Source of the DNA: Delftia sp. PS-11
Lineage (GTDB): Bacteria; Pseudomonadota; Gammaproteobacteria; Burkholderiales; Burkholderiaceae_C
Length of the DNA stretch: 64,000 nucleotides
NCBI RefSeq assembly: GCF_029870285.1
Contig: NZ_JACSYA010000001.1
Coordinates: 186,001-250,000, forward strand
Direction of reading: 5' to 3'
Shown here: positions 51,603-61,488 of the stretch, one piece after another
How the letters are laid out: the number at the start of each line of letters is the position of its first letter
Position numbering within the stretch: position 1 is the stretch's first letter
Notes under the pieces: model-generated
The model's database searches: none
The model's input: the letters and a program-made list of their open reading frames with translations, nothing else
What the model was told of the DNA's origin: nothing
Position numbers and translations under genes: made by a program

Positions 51603-52919
51603 TTACTTCAGACGCATCTCTGCCGCGCGCGCATGGCCTTGCAGGCCTTCGCCATGGGCCAGCACCGAGGCGATGCGTCCCAGGGTCTGGGCCCCCGCTT
51701 CGCTGACTTCGATGAGGCTGGAGCGCTTCTGGAAGTCGTAAACCCCCAGGGGCGAGGAAAACCGCGCCGTGCCACTGGTCGGCAGCACATGGTTGGGGCC
51801 TGCGCAGTAGTCGCCCAGGCTCTCGCTGGTGTAGGCGCCCAGAAAGATGGCACCCGCATGGCGTAGCAGAGGCTCCCACTGGTGAGGGTCGCGGCTAGAG
51901 ACCTCCAGGTGCTCGGGTGCGATGCGGTTGCTGATGGCGCAGGCCTCCTGCATGTCACGCGTGAGGATCAGGGCGCCACGGTCGCTGAGGCTTTTGGCAA
52001 TGATGGCGCGCCGCGGCATCTCGGGCAGCAGGCGATCGATCTCGCGCTGCACGGCATCGATGTAGGCAGCATCGGGGCACAGCAGGATGCTCTGCGCCAA
52101 TTCATCGTGCTCGGCCTGGCTGAACAGATCCATCGCCACCCATTCGGGTGGCGTGCTGCCGTCGGCCAGCACCAGGATTTCGCTGGGGCCGGCAATCATG
52201 TCGATGCCGACCAGACCGAAGACACGCTTCTTGGCGCTGGCGACGTAGGCGTTGCCGGGGCCGGTGATCTTGTCCACCTTGGGGATGGTGGCCGTGCCAT
52301 AGGCCAGGGCTCCGACAGCCTGGGCGCCGCCGATGGTAAAGCCGCGCGTGACGCCCGCCACATAGGCGGCCGCCAGGACCAGGGCATTCTTTTCGCCGCG
52401 CGGCGTGGGCACGACCATGATGATTTCCTGCACGCCGGCCACATGGGCGGGAATCGCATTCATCAGCACGCTGGACGGATAGGCCGCCTTGCCGCCAGGC
52501 ACATAGATGCCGACACGGTCCAGCGGCGTGACCTTCTGGCCCAGCAGGGTGCCGTCCTCATCGCGGTAGCTCCAGCTTTCGCCGCTGGCGCGCTTTTGCG
52601 CCTCGTGGTAGGAGCGCACGCGCCGGGCAGCGGCCGTCAGCGCTTCGCGCTGCGCATCGCCCAGGCTGTCGAAAGCGGCCTTGAGTTCGTCCTGGCTCAG
52701 TTCCAGCGCCTGCATGCCATCGGCCTGCAGGCCGTCGAAGCGGGCGGTGTATTCCAGCACGGCCGCATCGCCGCGCTGCTGCACATCGGCCAGAATGTCG
52801 GCCACGCGCTGCTCGATGGCCGCATCCGTGTCGGCCGACCAGTGCAGGCGCTGCGCAAAATCCTGTTCGAAATTGGCGTCGAGCGTGGACAGGCGTGCGG
52901 GAGCGGCTTGGTGTTCCAT
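51603..52919 (-). CDS. hisD: Histidinol dehydrogenase HisD
   Basis: 438 residues. Last two steps of histidine synthesis, NAD- and zinc-dependent. [29 protein letters not shown] and the zinc/catalytic segment [10 protein letters not shown] are present, with APEHLEV near 330. The ATG at 52919 gives [15 protein letters not shown]. It lies 13 nt after hisG. Confidence 0.97.
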   Translation of the reverse strand: MEHQAAPARLSTLDANFEQDFAQRLHWSADTDAAIEQRVADILADVQQRGDAAVLEYTARFDGLQADGMQALELSQDELKAAFDSLGDAQREALTAAARRVRSYHEAQKRASGESWSYRDEDGTLLGQKVTPLDRVGIYVPGGKAAYPSSVLMNAIPAHVAGVQEIIMVVPTPRGEKNALVLAAAYVAGVTRGFTIGGAQAVGALAYGTATIPKVDKITGPGNAYVASAKKRVFGLVGIDMIAGPSEILVLADGSTPPEWVAMDLFSQAEHDELAQSILLCPDAAYIDAVQREIDRLLPEMPRRAIIAKSLSDRGALILTRDMQEACAISNRIAPEHLEVSSRDPHQWEPLLRHAGAIFLGAYTSESLGDYCAGPNHVLPTSGTARFSSPLGVYDFQKRSSLIEVSEAGAQTLGRIASVLAHGEGLQGHARAAEMRLK

Positions 52920-52932
52920 GGTGCGTAGGGCT

Positions 52933-53577
52933 TCAGTCTTGGGGGATGGCCGATGCAAAGGCATCGATGATCTTGCGCAGGGGCGTCTGCTTGAGCTTGA
53001 GCGAGGCCTGGTTGACCACCAGGCGCGAGCTGATGTCCATGATGGGCTCGACCTCGACCAGATCGTTGGCCTTGAGCGTATTGCCCGTGGACACGAGATC
53101 GACGATGGCATCGGCCATGCCGGTCAGCGGAGCCAGTTCCATGGAGCCATAGAGCTTGACCATGTCCACGTGCACGCCCTTGGCCGCAAAAAAGTTGCGC
53201 GCGATCTCAGGGTATTTGGTGGCAATGCGCAGGCGCGCACCCTGCTTGACGGCCAATGCGTAGTCAAATCCCTTGCGCACGGCGACGCTGACGCGGCAGC
53301 GCGCGATCTTCAGGTCCAGCGGCTGGTACAGGCCCTGGCCGCCATGCTCGATCAGCGAGTCCAGGCCAGCCACGCCGATGTCGGCGCCGCCGTACTGCAC
53401 ATAGACGGGCACGTCGGAGGCGCGCACTAGCACCACGCGCACATCGGCCTGGTTGGTCGCGAAGATCAGCTTGCGCGATTTCTCGATGTCCTCGCTGACC
53501 GAGATGCCGGCAGCGGCCAGCAAGGGCACGGTTTCGTCGTAGATGCGGCCCTTGGACAGGGCAATCGTGATCGTCAT
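52933..53577 (-). CDS. hisG: ATP phosphoribosyltransferase, short form HisG
   Basis: 214 residues. First enzyme of histidine synthesis. It begins [15 protein letters not shown] and has [13 protein letters not shown] and the PRPP-binding [12 protein letters not shown] (about 162-173). It lacks the C-terminal regulatory domain of long HisG, so it should need HisZ, which is not in the window. It is immediately downstream of the ibaG-like gene with no murA between. Confidence 0.97.
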   Translation of the reverse strand: MTITIALSKGRIYDETVPLLAAAGISVSEDIEKSRKLIFATNQADVRVVLVRASDVPVYVQYGGADIGVAGLDSLIEHGGQGLYQPLDLKIARCRVSVAVRKGFDYALAVKQGARLRIATKYPEIARNFFAAKGVHVDMVKLYGSMELAPLTGMADAIVDLVSTGNTLKANDLVEVEPIMDISSRLVVNQASLKLKQTPLRKIIDAFASAIPQD

Positions 53578-53632
53578 GGAAAATTCTTTCGGTATCGGCA
53601 CCCGGGCGGCAATGCCCGGTCTTGCATGCGGC

Positions 53633-53881
53633 TCAGGCCTGGCCGGACTGCGCGGCCCACTCGGCCGGCGTATAGGTCTTCATGGACAGGGCATGCACCT
53701 CGTCGGTATGCATGCGCTGGCCCAGCGTGGCATAGACCAGACGCTGGCGCTGCACCAGGCGCTGGCCCTCGAACTGTGCCGAGACAATGGTGGCATACCA
53801 GTGCCGCCCGTCACCTTCGAGCGCGATATGTTCGCAGGGCAGGCCGGCGGCGATCAGGTCCTTGAGTTGATCTGCAGTCAT
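53633..53881 (-). CDS. ibaG: BolA-family protein, IbaG-like
   Basis: 82 residues. The fold carries the invariant helix-turn pattern, with [10 protein letters not shown] and the C-terminal [14 protein letters not shown] typical of BolA/IbaG. In E. coli ibaG lies between the mla operon and murA; here the mla side is kept. BolA proteins pair with CGFS glutaredoxins such as the one at 15.7 kb. The ATG at 53881 gives [18 protein letters not shown]. Confidence 0.93.
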   Translation of the reverse strand: MTADQLKDLIAAGLPCEHIALEGDGRHWYATIVSAQFEGQRLVQRQRLVYATLGQRMHTDEVHALSMKTYTPAEWAAQSGQA

Positions 53882-53963
53882 GGAAAGGCTTTCCTGCCAT
53901 GCCCGGAGCATGGCGTGTGGGGGAATGGAGGGCAGTGCGCGGCCCGCCGGATATCAGGAGGTC

Positions 53964-54719
53964 TCAGCCACGGATCTTGTAGCCTGTACGCAGCAGGTGC
54001 ACCGCCAGAGCGCTGACAGCCAGCCAGGCCACGCCCACGATGCCCAGGCTGGTCCAGGGCGAAACATCACTGTGACCGAAAAAGCCGTAGCGAAAGCCGT
54101 CAATCATGTAGAAGAACGGATTCAGATGGCTGACTTTCTGCCAGAACGGCGGCAGCGAGTGGATGGAGTAGAACACGCCCGACAGAAACGTCATCGGCAT
54201 GATCAGGAAGTTCTGGAAGGCGGCCATCTGGTCGAATTTGTCGGCCCACAATCCGGCGATCAGGCCCAGTGTGCCCAGCAGGGCCGCACCCAGCAGCGCA
54301 AAGACGATGATCCACAGCGGCGCCGTGAACTCGGGAATGGCAAAGTACAGCGTGACCACGAATACGCCCAGGCCCACGAGCAGTCCGCGCAGCACCGAGG
54401 CGCCCACATAGGCGCCAAACCAGGCCCAGTGGGACAGGGGCGTCAGCAGAACAAAAACCATGGAGCCCATGATCTTGCTCTGCACCAGGCTGGAGGAGCT
54501 GTTGGCAAAGGCGTTCTGCAGCACGCTCATCATCACCAGCCCGGGAATCAGAAAGGCCGTGTAGCTGATGCGGTCGTAGACCATCACCCGGCCTTCAAGC
54601 ACATGGCCGAAGATCAGCAGATACAGCACAGCTGTGAGCACGGGTGCCGCCACCGTCTGGAAGCTGACCTTCCAAAAGCGCAGCACTTCCTTCTTGAGCA
54701 GGGTTTGCCAGCCGTTCAT
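53964..54719 (-). CDS. ABC-2 type transporter permease
   Basis: 251 residues with six membrane segments (e.g. APVLTAVLYLLIFGHVL, FLIPGLVMMSVLQNAF) and the ABC-2 signature PMTFLSGVFY near 180. It is the NodJ/YadH-like partner of the ATP-binding protein encoded just upstream, with a 4-nt overlap. It lies in the mla gene series; the substrate is unknown. Confidence 0.92.
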   Translation of the reverse strand: MNGWQTLLKKEVLRFWKVSFQTVAAPVLTAVLYLLIFGHVLEGRVMVYDRISYTAFLIPGLVMMSVLQNAFANSSSSLVQSKIMGSMVFVLLTPLSHWAWFGAYVGASVLRGLLVGLGVFVVTLYFAIPEFTAPLWIIVFALLGAALLGTLGLIAGLWADKFDQMAAFQNFLIMPMTFLSGVFYSIHSLPPFWQKVSHLNPFFYMIDGFRYGFFGHSDVSPWTSLGIVGVAWLAVSALAVHLLRTGYKIRG

Positions 54720-55630
54720 GATGCAGCTCCCTGTTCGTTCATCACATGGATGAATACGTCCTCCAGGTCGGCGCGGCGGATTTCCACATCCTCGGGAACC
54801 ACCGCGCCTTCGCGCAGCGCGGCCAGCAGGCGCTCGACGTCACCTGCATCCTGCGCGGGAATCTGCACGATGCGGCCCGTGACCCGGGCACGCTGGGCGA
54901 CAGCGGGGGGCAGCGCCGCATCGGTCTTGAACTGCAGCACATTGGCCGAGGCGGACTTGAGCAGTTCGGACATGGGCGAGAGCTTGACGATATGGCCCTG
55001 CTTGAGCATGGCGACCCGGCTGCACAGCGCCTCGGCCTCTTCGAGATAATGGGTGGTCAGCAGCACGGTGTGGCCTTCGCGGTTGAGCTTGGCAATGAAG
55101 TGCCACAGCGTCTGGCGCAATTCCACGTCCACGCCAGCCGTGGGCTCGTCCAGCACGATGATCGGCGGCTTGTGCACCAGCGCCTGCGCAACAAGCACGC
55201 GGCGCTTCATGCCGCCCGACAGCTGGCGCATGTTGGCGCCGGCCTTGTCGGCCAGGCCCAGGCTGTGCAGCAGCTCGTCGATCCAGGCGTCGTTGTTCTT
55301 CACGCCGAAATAGCCCGACTGGAAGCGCAGCGCCTCGCGCACGGAGAAAAAGGGATCGAACACCAGCTCCTGCGGCACGATGCCCAGCTTGCGCCGCGCT
55401 GCGGCGTAGTCGGCCTGCACGTCGCTGCCCTGCACGAGCACACGGCCGCTGGTCGGGCGCGACAGGCCCGCCAGGATGCTGATCATCGTGGTCTTGCCAG
55501 CGCCATTGGGGCCCAGCAGGCCGAAGAACTCGCCCTCCTCAATGTCCAGGCTGACGTGGTTGAGCGCCTGGAAGGCCCCCTTGGGGGTCTGGTAGGTCTT
55601 GGAGATGGATTGGAATGAGACGGCAGACAT
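54716..55630 (-). CDS. ABC-2 exporter ATP-binding protein
   Basis: 304 residues. Walker A GPNGAGKTT (about 38-46), signature LSGGMKRR, Walker B IIVLDEPTAGVD and H-loop TTHYLEE are present. A C-terminal extension of about 70 residues follows. It belongs to the DrrA/NodI/YadG-like exporter class. The stop overlaps the permease start. The 109-nt gap to mlaB is without a gene. Confidence 0.94.
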   Translation of the reverse strand: MSAVSFQSISKTYQTPKGAFQALNHVSLDIEEGEFFGLLGPNGAGKTTMISILAGLSRPTSGRVLVQGSDVQADYAAARRKLGIVPQELVFDPFFSVREALRFQSGYFGVKNNDAWIDELLHSLGLADKAGANMRQLSGGMKRRVLVAQALVHKPPIIVLDEPTAGVDVELRQTLWHFIAKLNREGHTVLLTTHYLEEAEALCSRVAMLKQGHIVKLSPMSELLKSASANVLQFKTDAALPPAVAQRARVTGRIVQIPAQDAGDVERLLAALREGAVVPEDVEIRRADLEDVFIHVMNEQGAAS

Positions 55631-55739
55631 GCGAGGCGCAATTCTAGGGCTTTGCTGCCAAGCCTGCGCTGCGCGGCCATTTGCAGCCAATTGCCCGCCG
55701 TCAACAGTGCGACAGAGAGGGCACCGGCATCCGGCAGTC

Positions 55740-56015
55740 TCAGACAGGCGCGTCCTGCAGCAGCCCGTCAACGCCATACAGGGCAGCCATGGAGCGCAGG
55801 CCCTGCGGCAGGCCCACGACCACCAGTTGCTTGTCCACCGCCTGCGCCGTGCGCCGGCAGGCCAGCAGCACGGCCAGGGCGGCAGAGTCGAAGACCTCGA
55901 TGCCGCTGGCGTCCATGGGCACCTGGCGCCCTTCAAAGGCGGCCACCAGCGGCTGCAGCTGCACAAGGCAGTTGCGTGCCTGGCGGTAGGTCAGTTCACG
56001 GGGAAGCTGCAGCAT
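55740..56015 (-). CDS. mlaB: STAS-domain protein MlaB
   Basis: 91 residues. The STAS fold has the DASGIEVFDSAALAVLL segment (about 35-51) typical of MlaB, which binds MlaF and controls the MlaFEDB complex. It lies 22 nt after mlaC. Confidence 0.92.
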   Translation of the reverse strand: MLQLPRELTYRQARNCLVQLQPLVAAFEGRQVPMDASGIEVFDSAALAVLLACRRTAQAVDKQLVVVGLPQGLRSMAALYGVDGLLQDAPV

Positions 56016-56037
56016 GGCTGACTGGCCTTCGTACCGA

Positions 56038-56676
56038 TCAGCTCTTGCCCGCCACCGCAGGCAGCTTGCCGCGCGTGGCCAGGGTCTGGATCAGGCCATC
56101 GATGCCGCGGGCATTGATTTCCTGGGCGAACTGGTTGCGGTAGGTCTCCACCAGCCAGACACCGAGCACATTGAGGTTGTAGATCTTCCAGCCGTCGGCT
56201 GCCTTTTCCAGCCGGTAGTCCAATTGCACAGGCTCGCCGCGACCCAGGACTTCGGTGCGCACCAGCACATCGGTATCGCCTGCCGCTGCGCGCAGCGGCT
56301 TGACGCTGATAGTCTGGTTGCTGACCTGCGCCAGCGCGCCGGAGTAGGTGCGGATCAGCAGCGCCTTGAATTCTGTCTCCAGCTTCTGGCGCTGCTCGGG
56401 CGTGGCCTGGCGCCAGGCAGGCCCTACGGAGGCCGAGGTCATGCGGCGGAAGTTCACATAAGGCATGACCTTGTCGTTGACCAGCGCATTGATGCGGGAC
56501 ACATCGCCATCACGCAGCGAGGCATCTTGCTTGATGGTCTCCAGCACATCGGTCGAGACACGCTTGATCAGCGCATCGGGGGTTTCGTCGGCGGCATGCG
56601 CAGGCAGCACGGTCGCAAAGGCTCCCATAGCCAGAGCGGCAATGGCCGCAGCATTCCAGGCACGTCGATTGATCAT
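56038..56676 (-). CDS. mlaC: Periplasmic phospholipid-binding protein MlaC
   Basis: 212 residues. A signal peptide (MINRRAWNAAAIAALAMGAF, cleaved after AHA near 27) precedes the MlaC/Ttg2 fold. PYVNFRRMTSASVG (about 71-84) and the C-terminal YNLNVLGVWLVETYRNQF are family hallmarks. It shuttles phospholipids between the outer-membrane MlaA and inner-membrane MlaFEDB. Confidence 0.95.
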   Translation of the reverse strand: MINRRAWNAAAIAALAMGAFATVLPAHAADETPDALIKRVSTDVLETIKQDASLRDGDVSRINALVNDKVMPYVNFRRMTSASVGPAWRQATPEQRQKLETEFKALLIRTYSGALAQVSNQTISVKPLRAAAGDTDVLVRTEVLGRGEPVQLDYRLEKAADGWKIYNLNVLGVWLVETYRNQFAQEINARGIDGLIQTLATRGKLPAVAGKS

Positions 56677-56791
56677 CACTTTTCCTTTCCCGGCCAGGCG
56701 CCATGCCTTGGCCTGGGTTCATCTTGCACATGTTTGCAGCCCGGCCGTGTCAGGCGAGGGCCGATTTTCATCTCTGGATGTTACAAAACGC

Positions 56792-57598
56792 TCACTTCAC
56801 GCCGCCATCGGGTGGCAGCTTGCCTGCGTCGTCGTCGTAGTCCTCGATGCGCCCATCATCGGCCGTGCCACTCTTGCGCAGTCCCAGGTAGACATCACGC
56901 ATCAGGCTGTAGCGGTCCACGGCCACCGCATCCAGCGTATCGGAGGCATTGAGCAGGCCAGCGCGCGTATCAACAAACCGCAACGCGTACAGGCTGTTTC
57001 GCACTGGAATATCCTGGATGGCCGAGACCGGGTTGCCCAGCATGTCCACCGGCAGGCCGGCGGCATCGCGCACGGTCGAAGGCCCCATAACAGGCAGCAC
57101 AAGATACGGGCCCGATGGCACACCCCAGCGCCCCAGGGTCTGCCCGAAGTCCTGCTTGCGGCGGGCAATGCCGGCTTCGCTGGCGATATCGAACAGCCCT
57201 CCCATGCCCAGGAAGGTATTCACCGAAAAGCGCACCATGGAGTTGTAGGCGCCCTCGCCCTGGCCCTGCAGCAGGTTGTTCACAAAGGACCAGACATCGC
57301 CCAGATTGGCAAAGAAGTTGCTCACGCCATCGCGCGCCACGCTGGGCGTCACGTCACGGTAGACCGTGGCCACCGGCTTGAGCACGGCGCGATCCAGGCC
57401 ATCGTTGAACGCGTACATGCTGCGGTTGAAGGGCTCGAAGGGGTCCTGCGGATGGGCAGAGGCGTCCTGCGTGGTGGCGCAGCCCGACAGCAGCGAAACC
57501 GCTGCTACGGCACCGATGGCGCTCGCACGCCGCCAAACTGCGGCCCCGGCGCCCGGGCGGGCACATGCCGCCGTTTCATCATGGGTATGGTTCATCAT
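56792..57598 (-). CDS. mlaA: Outer-membrane lipoprotein MlaA (VacJ)
   Basis: 268 residues. Lipobox LLSGC (C40) is followed by DPFEPFNRSMYAFND, the VacJ signature. SGPYLVLPVMGPSTVRD is near 160. It removes misplaced phospholipids from the outer leaflet. Here mlaA sits inside the mla operon, unlike in E. coli. The ATG overlaps the mlaD stop (ATGA), and the N-terminus before the lipobox is unusually long. Confidence 0.96.
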   Translation of the reverse strand: MMNHTHDETAACARPGAGAAVWRRASAIGAVAAVSLLSGCATTQDASAHPQDPFEPFNRSMYAFNDGLDRAVLKPVATVYRDVTPSVARDGVSNFFANLGDVWSFVNNLLQGQGEGAYNSMVRFSVNTFLGMGGLFDIASEAGIARRKQDFGQTLGRWGVPSGPYLVLPVMGPSTVRDAAGLPVDMLGNPVSAIQDIPVRNSLYALRFVDTRAGLLNASDTLDAVAVDRYSLMRDVYLGLRKSGTADDGRIEDYDDDAGKLPPDGGVK

Positions 57599-58080
57599 TG
57601 TTTTTCTCCGGCAGCGGCGTTGCCGCCCTGCTCGGCCTTGCCGTACAGGAACTGACCGATCAGGTTCTCCAGCACCACGGCCGACTGGGTGGCGACGACA
57701 CGGTCACCCTCCTTGAGATTGTTTTCATCGGCTCCGGCCTCGATGCCGATGTACTGGTCGCCCAGCAGGCCGCTGGTCAGGATCTTGAGGGAGCTGTCCT
57801 TGGGAAAGGCATAACGCTTTTCCAGGGCCATGGTCACATTGGCCTGAAAAACCTTGTCGTCGAAGTTGATGGACTCCACACGGCCTACGACCACGCCCGC
57901 GCTGCGAACGGCAGCCTTGGGCTTGAGGCCGCCGATATTGTCGAAGCGGGCTGTCACCGTATAGGTTTTCTGGAAGTTCAGGCTCAGCAGATTGGCAGAC
58001 TGCAGCGCCAGAAACACCAGCGCCACGGCGCCGATCAGCACGAACAGTCCGACCCAGAAGTCACTCTTGGATTGCTGCAT
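57595..58080 (-). CDS. mlaD: MCE-domain protein MlaD
   Basis: 161 residues. A single N-terminal membrane helix (FWVGLFVLIGAVALVFLAL) and one MCE domain (about 38-118), with ARFDNIGGLKPKAAVRSAG and a YIGIEAG-type end. It forms the hexameric periplasmic ring that carries lipid to or from MlaE. The start lies 28 nt after mlaE. Confidence 0.96.
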   Translation of the reverse strand: MQQSKSDFWVGLFVLIGAVALVFLALQSANLLSLNFQKTYTVTARFDNIGGLKPKAAVRSAGVVVGRVESINFDDKVFQANVTMALEKRYAFPKDSSLKILTSGLLGDQYIGIEAGADENNLKEGDRVVATQSAVVLENLIGQFLYGKAEQGGNAAAGEKQ

Positions 58081-58108
58081 GGTTGGTTTTCCTTGTTTTT
58101 GCGGAGAC

Positions 58109-58891
58109 TCAGAGGCTGAACATCGTGGCCGTGAGCAGGAAGTCCAGCCCCAGAACGGCCAGCGAGGCCATCACCACGGTACGCGTGGTGGCGCGCGAAA
58201 CGCCTTCGGGCGTGGGCTTGGCGGCATAACCCTGCAGCAGCGCAACGAAGGTCACGGCGATACCGAAAACCAGGCTTTTGAGCACGCCGTTGCCCAGGTC
58301 ATACCACCAGTCCACGCCGTTTTGCATCTGCCCCCAGAAGGCGCCGCCATCCACGCCGATCATCACCACGCCGACCAGCCAGCCGCCAATCACGCCGACG
58401 GCACTGAAGACGGCGGCCAGCAGCGGCATGGCCACCAGGCCCGCCACGAAGCGGGGCGCCAGGATGCGGCGCACGGGGTCCACGGCCATCATTTCCATGG
58501 CCGACAGCTGTTCGCCTGCTTTCATGAGCCCGATCTCGGCCGTCAGCGCCGTGCCGGCCCGGCCGGCGAACAGCAGCGCCGTGACCACGGGGCCCAGCTC
58601 GCGCACCAGCGAGAGCGCCACCAGCAGGCCCAGCGCCTCGGCCGAGCCATAGCGCTGCAGCGTGTAGTAGCCCTGCAGGCCGAGCACGAAGCCGACGAAC
58701 AGGCCGGACACACCGATGATGGCCAGCGAATAATTGCCCAGGAAGTGGATCTGGTCACCGATCAGGCGCGGCCTGCGCAGCGCCGGCCCCATCAGGGCCA
58801 GCAGCCGCACGAACAGGCGCGTGCCCATGCCCAGCCGGCCCAGTTGCCCGCGCACCGCGGCGCCCATCCGGGCAGGATGCAGGTAGCTCAT
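58109..58891 (-). CDS. mlaE: Phospholipid ABC transporter permease MlaE
   Basis: 260 residues. Permease of the MlaE family with about five membrane helices and the [20 protein letters not shown] motif (about 107-126) and [16 protein letters not shown]. Partner of MlaF, D and B. The ATG overlaps the mlaF stop by 4 nt. Confidence 0.96.
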   Translation of the reverse strand: MSYLHPARMGAAVRGQLGRLGMGTRLFVRLLALMGPALRRPRLIGDQIHFLGNYSLAIIGVSGLFVGFVLGLQGYYTLQRYGSAEALGLLVALSLVRELGPVVTALLFAGRAGTALTAEIGLMKAGEQLSAMEMMAVDPVRRILAPRFVAGLVAMPLLAAVFSAVGVIGGWLVGVVMIGVDGGAFWGQMQNGVDWWYDLGNGVLKSLVFGIAVTFVALLQGYAAKPTPEGVSRATTRTVVMASLAVLGLDFLLTATMFSL

Positions 58892-59718
58892 GCGCGCCTC
58901 TCCTTGGTGGCGGCGCCGGCATGGCCGAAGTCCTGCTCGGCACTGACGCCCGGGTAATGAAAGGGCACGGGCCCCGTGGGCCTTGCGTGAATGAACTGCT
59001 GCACCAGCGGATCGGGGTTGGCGCGCACAGCATCGGGCGAGCCCTGCGCCGCCACGCCGCCGCTGCCGAGAATGACGACATGGTCGGCCACGCGGAAAGT
59101 CTCCTCCACATCGTGGGAGACAAGAATGGAGGTCAGGCCCATGGCATCGTTGAGCTGGCGGATCAGCTGCGCCGCCGTGCCCAGGGAAATCGGGTCCAAC
59201 CCGGCAAAGGGTTCGTCGTACATGACCAGTTCAGGATCGAGGGCAATGGCGCGCGCCAGTGCCACACGCCGCGCCATGCCGCCAGAAATTTCACTGGGCA
59301 TCAGGGCGCGCGCGCCGCGCAGGCCCACGGCATGCAGCTTCATGAGCACGATGTCCCGCACCAGCTCTTCGGGCAGGTCGGCATGCTCGCGCAGGGGGAA
59401 CGCCACATTGTCGAAGACGCTCATGTCGGTGAATAGCGCACCGAACTGGAACAGCATGCCCATGCGCCGGCGCGCGGCATACAGGCCCGCCGCATCCATG
59501 GCGCCGACATCCTTGCCATCGAGCAGCACCTGGCCCTGCCGGGCCCGCTGCTGGCCGCCGATCAGGCGCAGCACCGTGGTCTTTCCCCCGCCCGAAGCGC
59601 CCATCAGGGCAGTGACCTTGCCGCGCGGCACCTGCAGCGACAGGTCGCGCAGGATCACACGCTCGCCATAGCCGAAGGTAACGTTGCGCAACTCCACGAA
59701 AGGTGCGGTTGAGGTCAT
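58888..59718 (-). CDS. mlaF: Phospholipid ABC transporter ATP-binding protein MlaF
   Basis: 276 residues. Walker [10 protein letters not shown], signature ISGGMARRV, Walker [14 protein letters not shown] and H-loop SHDVEE are present. A C-terminal tail reaches the neighbouring subunit in MlaFEDB. The ATG at 59718 gives [12 protein letters not shown]. It is the first gene of mlaFEDACB; the 217-nt gap upstream holds a palindrome (59809-59822) and no gene. Confidence 0.96.
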   Translation of the reverse strand: MTSTAPFVELRNVTFGYGERVILRDLSLQVPRGKVTALMGASGGGKTTVLRLIGGQQRARQGQVLLDGKDVGAMDAAGLYAARRRMGMLFQFGALFTDMSVFDNVAFPLREHADLPEELVRDIVLMKLHAVGLRGARALMPSEISGGMARRVALARAIALDPELVMYDEPFAGLDPISLGTAAQLIRQLNDAMGLTSILVSHDVEETFRVADHVVILGSGGVAAQGSPDAVRANPDPLVQQFIHARPTGPVPFHYPGVSAEQDFGHAGAATKERRA

Positions 59719-59808
59719 GCTGGAATGCGTTGGAATGGGAATTTTGAGCAGACAGGCTATTGTGCAGACATGCCTTGGACGATACATGGCACACCTGGAA
59801 ATATACAT

Positions 59809-59822
59809 ACATTCATGAATGT
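59809..59822. promoter_or_regulatory. 14-bp perfect palindrome upstream of mlaF
   Basis: ACATTCATGAATGT is perfectly symmetric and lies 91 nt upstream of the mlaF ATG in the AT-richest part of the gap. It could be an operator for a dimeric regulator of the mla operon. There is no direct evidence for binding. Confidence 0.3.
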
Positions 59823-59935
59823 TTCTCAGGAAGCGCCATGATGGCCGCCATCAAAAAAGGAGCATCTGCGGCTTTTTGAACAAGGGCTCCACTGCTTTTC
59901 AGGCAGGAAGCCGAGGCCCGTGACTGATACCTTTT

Positions 59936-60724
59936 TTACAACATGTTGTGCAGAAAGGCCTTGGTCCGCTCATGCTGCGGCGCTGCAAAAAACGCGTCCG
60001 ATGCCCCCTGCTCCACGATTTCGCCCTTGTCCATGAAGATCACGCGGTTGGCGACTTCGCGGGCAAATCCCATTTCGTGGGTCACAACCAGCATGGTCAT
60101 GTGCTCCTGCGCCAGCTCCCGCATGGTGCGCAGCACCTCGCCGGTCAGTTCGGGGTCCAGCGCCGAAGTGGGCTCGTCGAACAGCAGGATATCGGGCTCC
60201 ATGGCCAGGGCCCGGGCAATCGCCACGCGCTGCTTCTGGCCGCCCGAGAGCCTGTTCGGATAGGCATCGCGCTTTTCCAGCAGGCCCACCTTGCGCAGCA
60301 GGGCCTCGGCCTTGGGCACGATCTGCTCGCGCTTCATGCCTTTGACAATGACGGGGGCCTCGATGATGTTTTCCAGCACCGTCAGGTGCGGGAACAGGTT
60401 GAACGACTGGAACACCATGCCCATCTTGTGGCCGATGCGGCGGATCTGCGCCTCCGGCACATACTGGGCACGGCCATCGGCGCCATTGTCCGCCAGGGTA
60501 TCGCCTTCGATGAGAATGCGGCCGCTGTCGATGGTCTCCAGGTGGTTGAGGCAGCGCAAAAAGGTGCTCTTGCCCGAACCCGATGGCCCGATGATCGCCA
60601 CCACCTCGCCGCGCGCCAGCTCCAGCGAAACGCCGCGCAGCACCGGCACACCGCCAAAGCCCTTGCAGATGTTCTGCGCCGAGATCATGGTATCGGGCGA
60701 GGTGTCACGCGTCGTACTTTGCAT
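59936..60724 (-). CDS. Polar amino-acid ABC transporter ATP-binding protein (GlnQ/HisP class)
   Basis: 262 residues. Walker [10 protein letters not shown], the class-specific [18 protein letters not shown], signature [15 protein letters not shown], Walker [13 protein letters not shown] and H-loop THEM. ATG 60724 overlaps the end of the permease gene by 20 nt; an in-frame TTG 12 nt upstream and an ATG at 60688 are alternatives. It is the last gene of the importer. Confidence 0.94.
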   Translation of the reverse strand: MQSTTRDTSPDTMISAQNICKGFGGVPVLRGVSLELARGEVVAIIGPSGSGKSTFLRCLNHLETIDSGRILIEGDTLADNGADGRAQYVPEAQIRRIGHKMGMVFQSFNLFPHLTVLENIIEAPVIVKGMKREQIVPKAEALLRKVGLLEKRDAYPNRLSGGQKQRVAIARALAMEPDILLFDEPTSALDPELTGEVLRTMRELAQEHMTMLVVTHEMGFAREVANRVIFMDKGEIVEQGASDAFFAAPQHERTKAFLHNML

Positions 60725-61358
60725 GGCGTTTTTCAAGATATTGGAAGATCCAGGTCAGCACCAGCGTCATGACCAGATAAAAGCCCGCAGCCACCACAAA
60801 GGGCGTGATGGTGAAGTCGCGCTGCACGATGCCGCGTGCGGCCCGCAGCAAATCGTTGAGGGCCAGCACGTAGATCAGCGAAGTGTCCTTGACCAGGGTG
60901 ATGGTCTCGTTGCTCACGGGCGGGATGATGCGCGCCCACATCTGCGGCAGGATGATGCGGCGCATGGTCTGGCCATAGCTCATGCCCAGCACTTTGGCAC
61001 CCTCGTACTGGCCACGGTCCACGGACTGTATGCCGGCACGGAAGATCTCCGCGAAGTAGGCGGCGTAGTTCAACGCGAACGCGACCACCGCGGCCGGAAA
61101 GTCGGGCAGGCGCACGCCGATGACGGGTACGAAGGGCAGCGCGAAGTAGATGAACAGCATCTGCAGCATCAGCGGCGTGCCGCGCATCAGCCAGACATAG
61201 CCGCCGACCAGCCGGCTCAGGGTGCGCACGCGCGACAGGCGCAGCAGCGCCAGCCCCAGCCCCAGCGGGATGGCCAGCGCCAGCGTGATGACGAACAGCT
61301 TGAGTGTGACCAGGGCGCCTGCGGACAGCGGCCCCATGAGCGAGATTACATATTCCAT
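60705..61358 (-). CDS. Polar amino-acid ABC transporter permease (HisM/GlnP class)
   Basis: 217 residues with five membrane segments. The family EAA region is [21 protein letters not shown] (near 118-138; given in part as [12 protein letters not shown]) followed by [28 protein letters not shown] is typical of HisM/GlnP. Only one permease gene is present, so a homodimer is inferred. Confidence 0.94.
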   Translation of the reverse strand: MEYVISLMGPLSAGALVTLKLFVITLALAIPLGLGLALLRLSRVRTLSRLVGGYVWLMRGTPLMLQMLFIYFALPFVPVIGVRLPDFPAAVVAFALNYAAYFAEIFRAGIQSVDRGQYEGAKVLGMSYGQTMRRIILPQMWARIIPPVSNETITLVKDTSLIYVLALNDLLRAARGIVQRDFTITPFVVAAGFYLVMTLVLTWIFQYLEKRHAKYDA

Positions 61359-61436
61359 CGAATGGCCTCATTGCGGCGCCCGGCCTCGCCGGCATCGGCA
61401 GGCCCAGGGCAGCCACGGGCGCGCCTCCCAGAACGC

Positions 61437-61471
61437 AAAAGACCGGCAACGCCCGCAGGGCCTTGCCGGTC
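61437..61471 (-). terminator. Hairpin between the binding-protein and permease genes
   Basis: GACCGGCAA (61441-61449) pairs with TTGCCGGTC (61463-61471). On the minus strand TTTT follows. It probably stops most transcripts after the binding-protein gene, giving an excess of binding protein. Confidence 0.7.
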
Positions 61472-61488
61472 GTCTGGCGTGCAGGGTG

